DNA of 64,000 bases from Flabesymbios commensalis (lineage: Eukaryota > Annelida > Polychaeta > Terebellida > Flabelligeridae): positions 1,351,652-1,415,651 of the forward strand of contig OZ024904.1 in NCBI GenBank assembly GCA_964017125.1, written 5' to 3'. This document shows positions 62,009 to 64,000 of the stretch, piece after piece. The position numbers and the translations under genes were made by a program. The stretch's first letter is position 1. Every line of letters begins with the position of its first letter. The notes beneath the pieces were generated by a model. The model saw only the letters and a list, made by a program, of their open reading frames with translations. It had not been told where the DNA came from and searched no databases.

Positions 62009-64000
62009 AGGAATGCAACTCCCACACCCTTGATTGAATCTCATACAATCCTACTTCGGTGCCACCGCTCCTGATATGTGTTCAATTTTCTCAGCAATCG
62101 AGCTACAAACAACTAGTTACAGAAAAAACACAGGAAATTCTTCCTTACTTGACCTTGTGTCTCGCTACTGTGATCCAAAAATTATAGTGGGTGAAAATTG
62201 CTGATATTTGTTTAATTTCAGTCCAAACATTTGCAAATCTTGATGTTTAAACTCTCATTTTATTCCAATAACAATGATTTGATCAACTAATAAATGGATT
62301 AAAAACTACTATAGTCACTCAGTGAGAACATGATCAGCTCTCAAGCTAACTGGAATAGTGACCTTGGCTATGCGGTCTTCTACGGTCTTCTCCAAATCTG
62401 AACAGCAAATTAAGATGTTCTTTGTCAGCTAGACCTGGAAACAGGCTGCATGGACGTTAAACACAATAGCTTCACTGTGTAAATGTCAAATATTATTTTC
62501 TAGCATTTACTGCTAGTTACTATTTATCAAGGCCAAAATCTATATATATATTACAAGTCAGGTTTGCTAAACTGCATAATATATTGATCATATTATTTGT
62601 CAGACCTTATGCATAATATTCATATGATGCAAGAAAATCATAGAATTGGGTAGCAATTTTGATTTTCATGTGTCCTGCACCAAAACCTATACCTTTGCTG
62701 TGACGTTTTGATATGCGTTTGATCGCCAGACGGCGATAATTTCATGAATACCGTTTGTTTCATCCATTCGCTACACTTTTTGAGTGTGTTATCTAGAGGG
62801 ATATATTCATTAAGATTGTCATTGTAGCCCATGCATTTGAATGTTGCCTCTGCACTCTTGTGACGAATGACTTCCTTCTCGCCAATTATATGTCATAATA
62901 TAAGCTTTTGAATCTCAAACGAAGTTTACAGTTTGCAACTTTTTTTATGATATCTTCCAAGCTCATTCGGGGGTAACTTTTCTAAAATCTATCGGTGAAT
63001 ACTCAAGTCTTCACATGATGTTTAATCGTCACGCCTCCCAGATTTTTTGCTTAGCGAAATAAATTGAATGAATTATAATGCAAAAACGATGAGTTTGTGT
63101 TAGTATTTATTACAAACATTAAAAACGGACTTTTAAAAAATTGATCGAATACAGTTATTGAAAAAAATGAATGTAATTTATCGCATACCAGCATACACAC
63201 TTTTAATAGCAACGATCGGGAAAACAATTGCAGCTGATGAGAAATATAGAACTTTAGTTTTATCACCTCGTCATTTATCACTTGTCATTGGTAAATGTCA
63301 GATTGCGAAGTTTCCATTTTAGCGAATAATTCCCCCCGAGATGGAAACAGCGTAAGCCTGCACAGATCTCTGACTATAGACCTGTTTGTACAAAGCAGTG
63401 GCCCGACGACTGATGCCGCAACCTGGGCGCTAAATTGTGCGTGAACGATTTATTATAGAACTAGATATCTTAGCTAGATTATTGGACTTGTAAAGTGTAC
63501 AGCTATTTTCTGTGAATCAGTCGTGTTATACAGACAGCACTAGCGGCTCCAGCCACCCCAGTTTCCATTAGCTTCGAATATACAAAGGTCGGGGTGATTT
63601 TCGTGTCTCGTGAACAATTCGTGTTTCTCAATACGTTCTCTTGGATATGAAAGGGTGTATCTGCCACCTCCAAAAGTGGCAGATACACCCTTTTATTTTC
63701 AAGGGGACGAATAATGTTTCAACTTGTTAGATTGACATGTTGCATAATGTGGATTTGGGATATATTTGCTTGTATTTACAACTCTATCACCAGGCCTTTA
63801 ATAAATGGCCTCTCTCAATTACGACGCCTGTTTTTACGATGTGAAACCATGTATAGTTTCATTATATTCACATTTAATAGTATTTGTATCATATTTTCAC
63901 ACTGTTCCATGTTTGAAACACTTTGTCTTTACTTTAATGTCCTCATAATTATTGTCATAATATCTATTTGATGCAAGAAAACCATAGTTTGTATTAGAAA

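Larger units (their letters stand above)
60916..64000 (+). other. e12b 3'UTR and downstream flank
   Basis: The 3'UTR carries repeated AGTAACTGCTTACTTTA inverted repeats (61200-61505). Further on are a GAAGTT-type hairpin element body (62146-62340) and a GGATATGAAAGGG hairpin (63639-63705). No exon of another gene is recognised to the end of the window; 62350-63630 and 63710-64000 are AT-rich with nothing I can name. Confidence 0.6.

Overview
The window is a piece of a large-intron, repeat-rich animal genome, probably a marine bilaterian invertebrate (hemichordate, lancelet or lophotrochozoan would all fit; the sequence does not settle which). The signs are GT-AG introns of up to about 22 kb, a tRNA-derived SINE with target-site duplications, a 5S rRNA-derived SINE-like sequence, many non-autonomous DNA transposons, and large micro- and minisatellites. 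I see no bacterial-type gene, no tRNA or rRNA gene that looks functional, no CRISPR array and no retroviral or LTR element.

There is one host gene, on the + strand, from 9854 to 60915: a conventional (Ca2+/diacylglycerol-dependent) protein kinase C. Eleven constitutive exons, named e1 to e11 here, encode the end of the C1B zinc finger, the Ca2+-binding C2 domain, the V3 hinge and the whole kinase domain. All join in frame with consensus splice sites. The pseudosubstrate, C1A and the first half of C1B (about 140 residues) must lie upstream of the window. After e11 come two alternative last exons. e12a (49090-49245) has an alpha/betaII-like V5 tail. e12b (60763-60915) has a tail strikingly like vertebrate PKC betaI. 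The order, betaII-like before betaI-like, is that of vertebrate PRKCB.

Layout: 1-9853 is upstream intron or flank made mostly of hairpin transposons, a 5S-derived repeat and satellites. 9854-27785 holds C1B and C2 exons separated by large introns with a 1.3-kb tandem duplication and several arrays. 28993-38693 holds the hinge and kinase exons in a compact block. 38694-60762 is the alternative-splicing interval. 60916-64000 is 3'UTR and flank.

Two architectural features stand out. First, seven of the eleven constitutive exons (e1, e2, e4, e5, e6, e8, e10) have one edge, with its splice site, tandemly copied into the adjacent intron, producing decoy acceptors or donors; the clearest case is nine exact-period 52-bp copies of the e6 acceptor. 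Second, e3 sits at the centre of two nested pairs of reverse-complementary tetranucleotide arrays that could fold into long duplex RNA around it. In addition, several sequence-unrelated palindromic transposon families share CCCTT-type ends and TTAA flanks, and their two arms carry matching changes.
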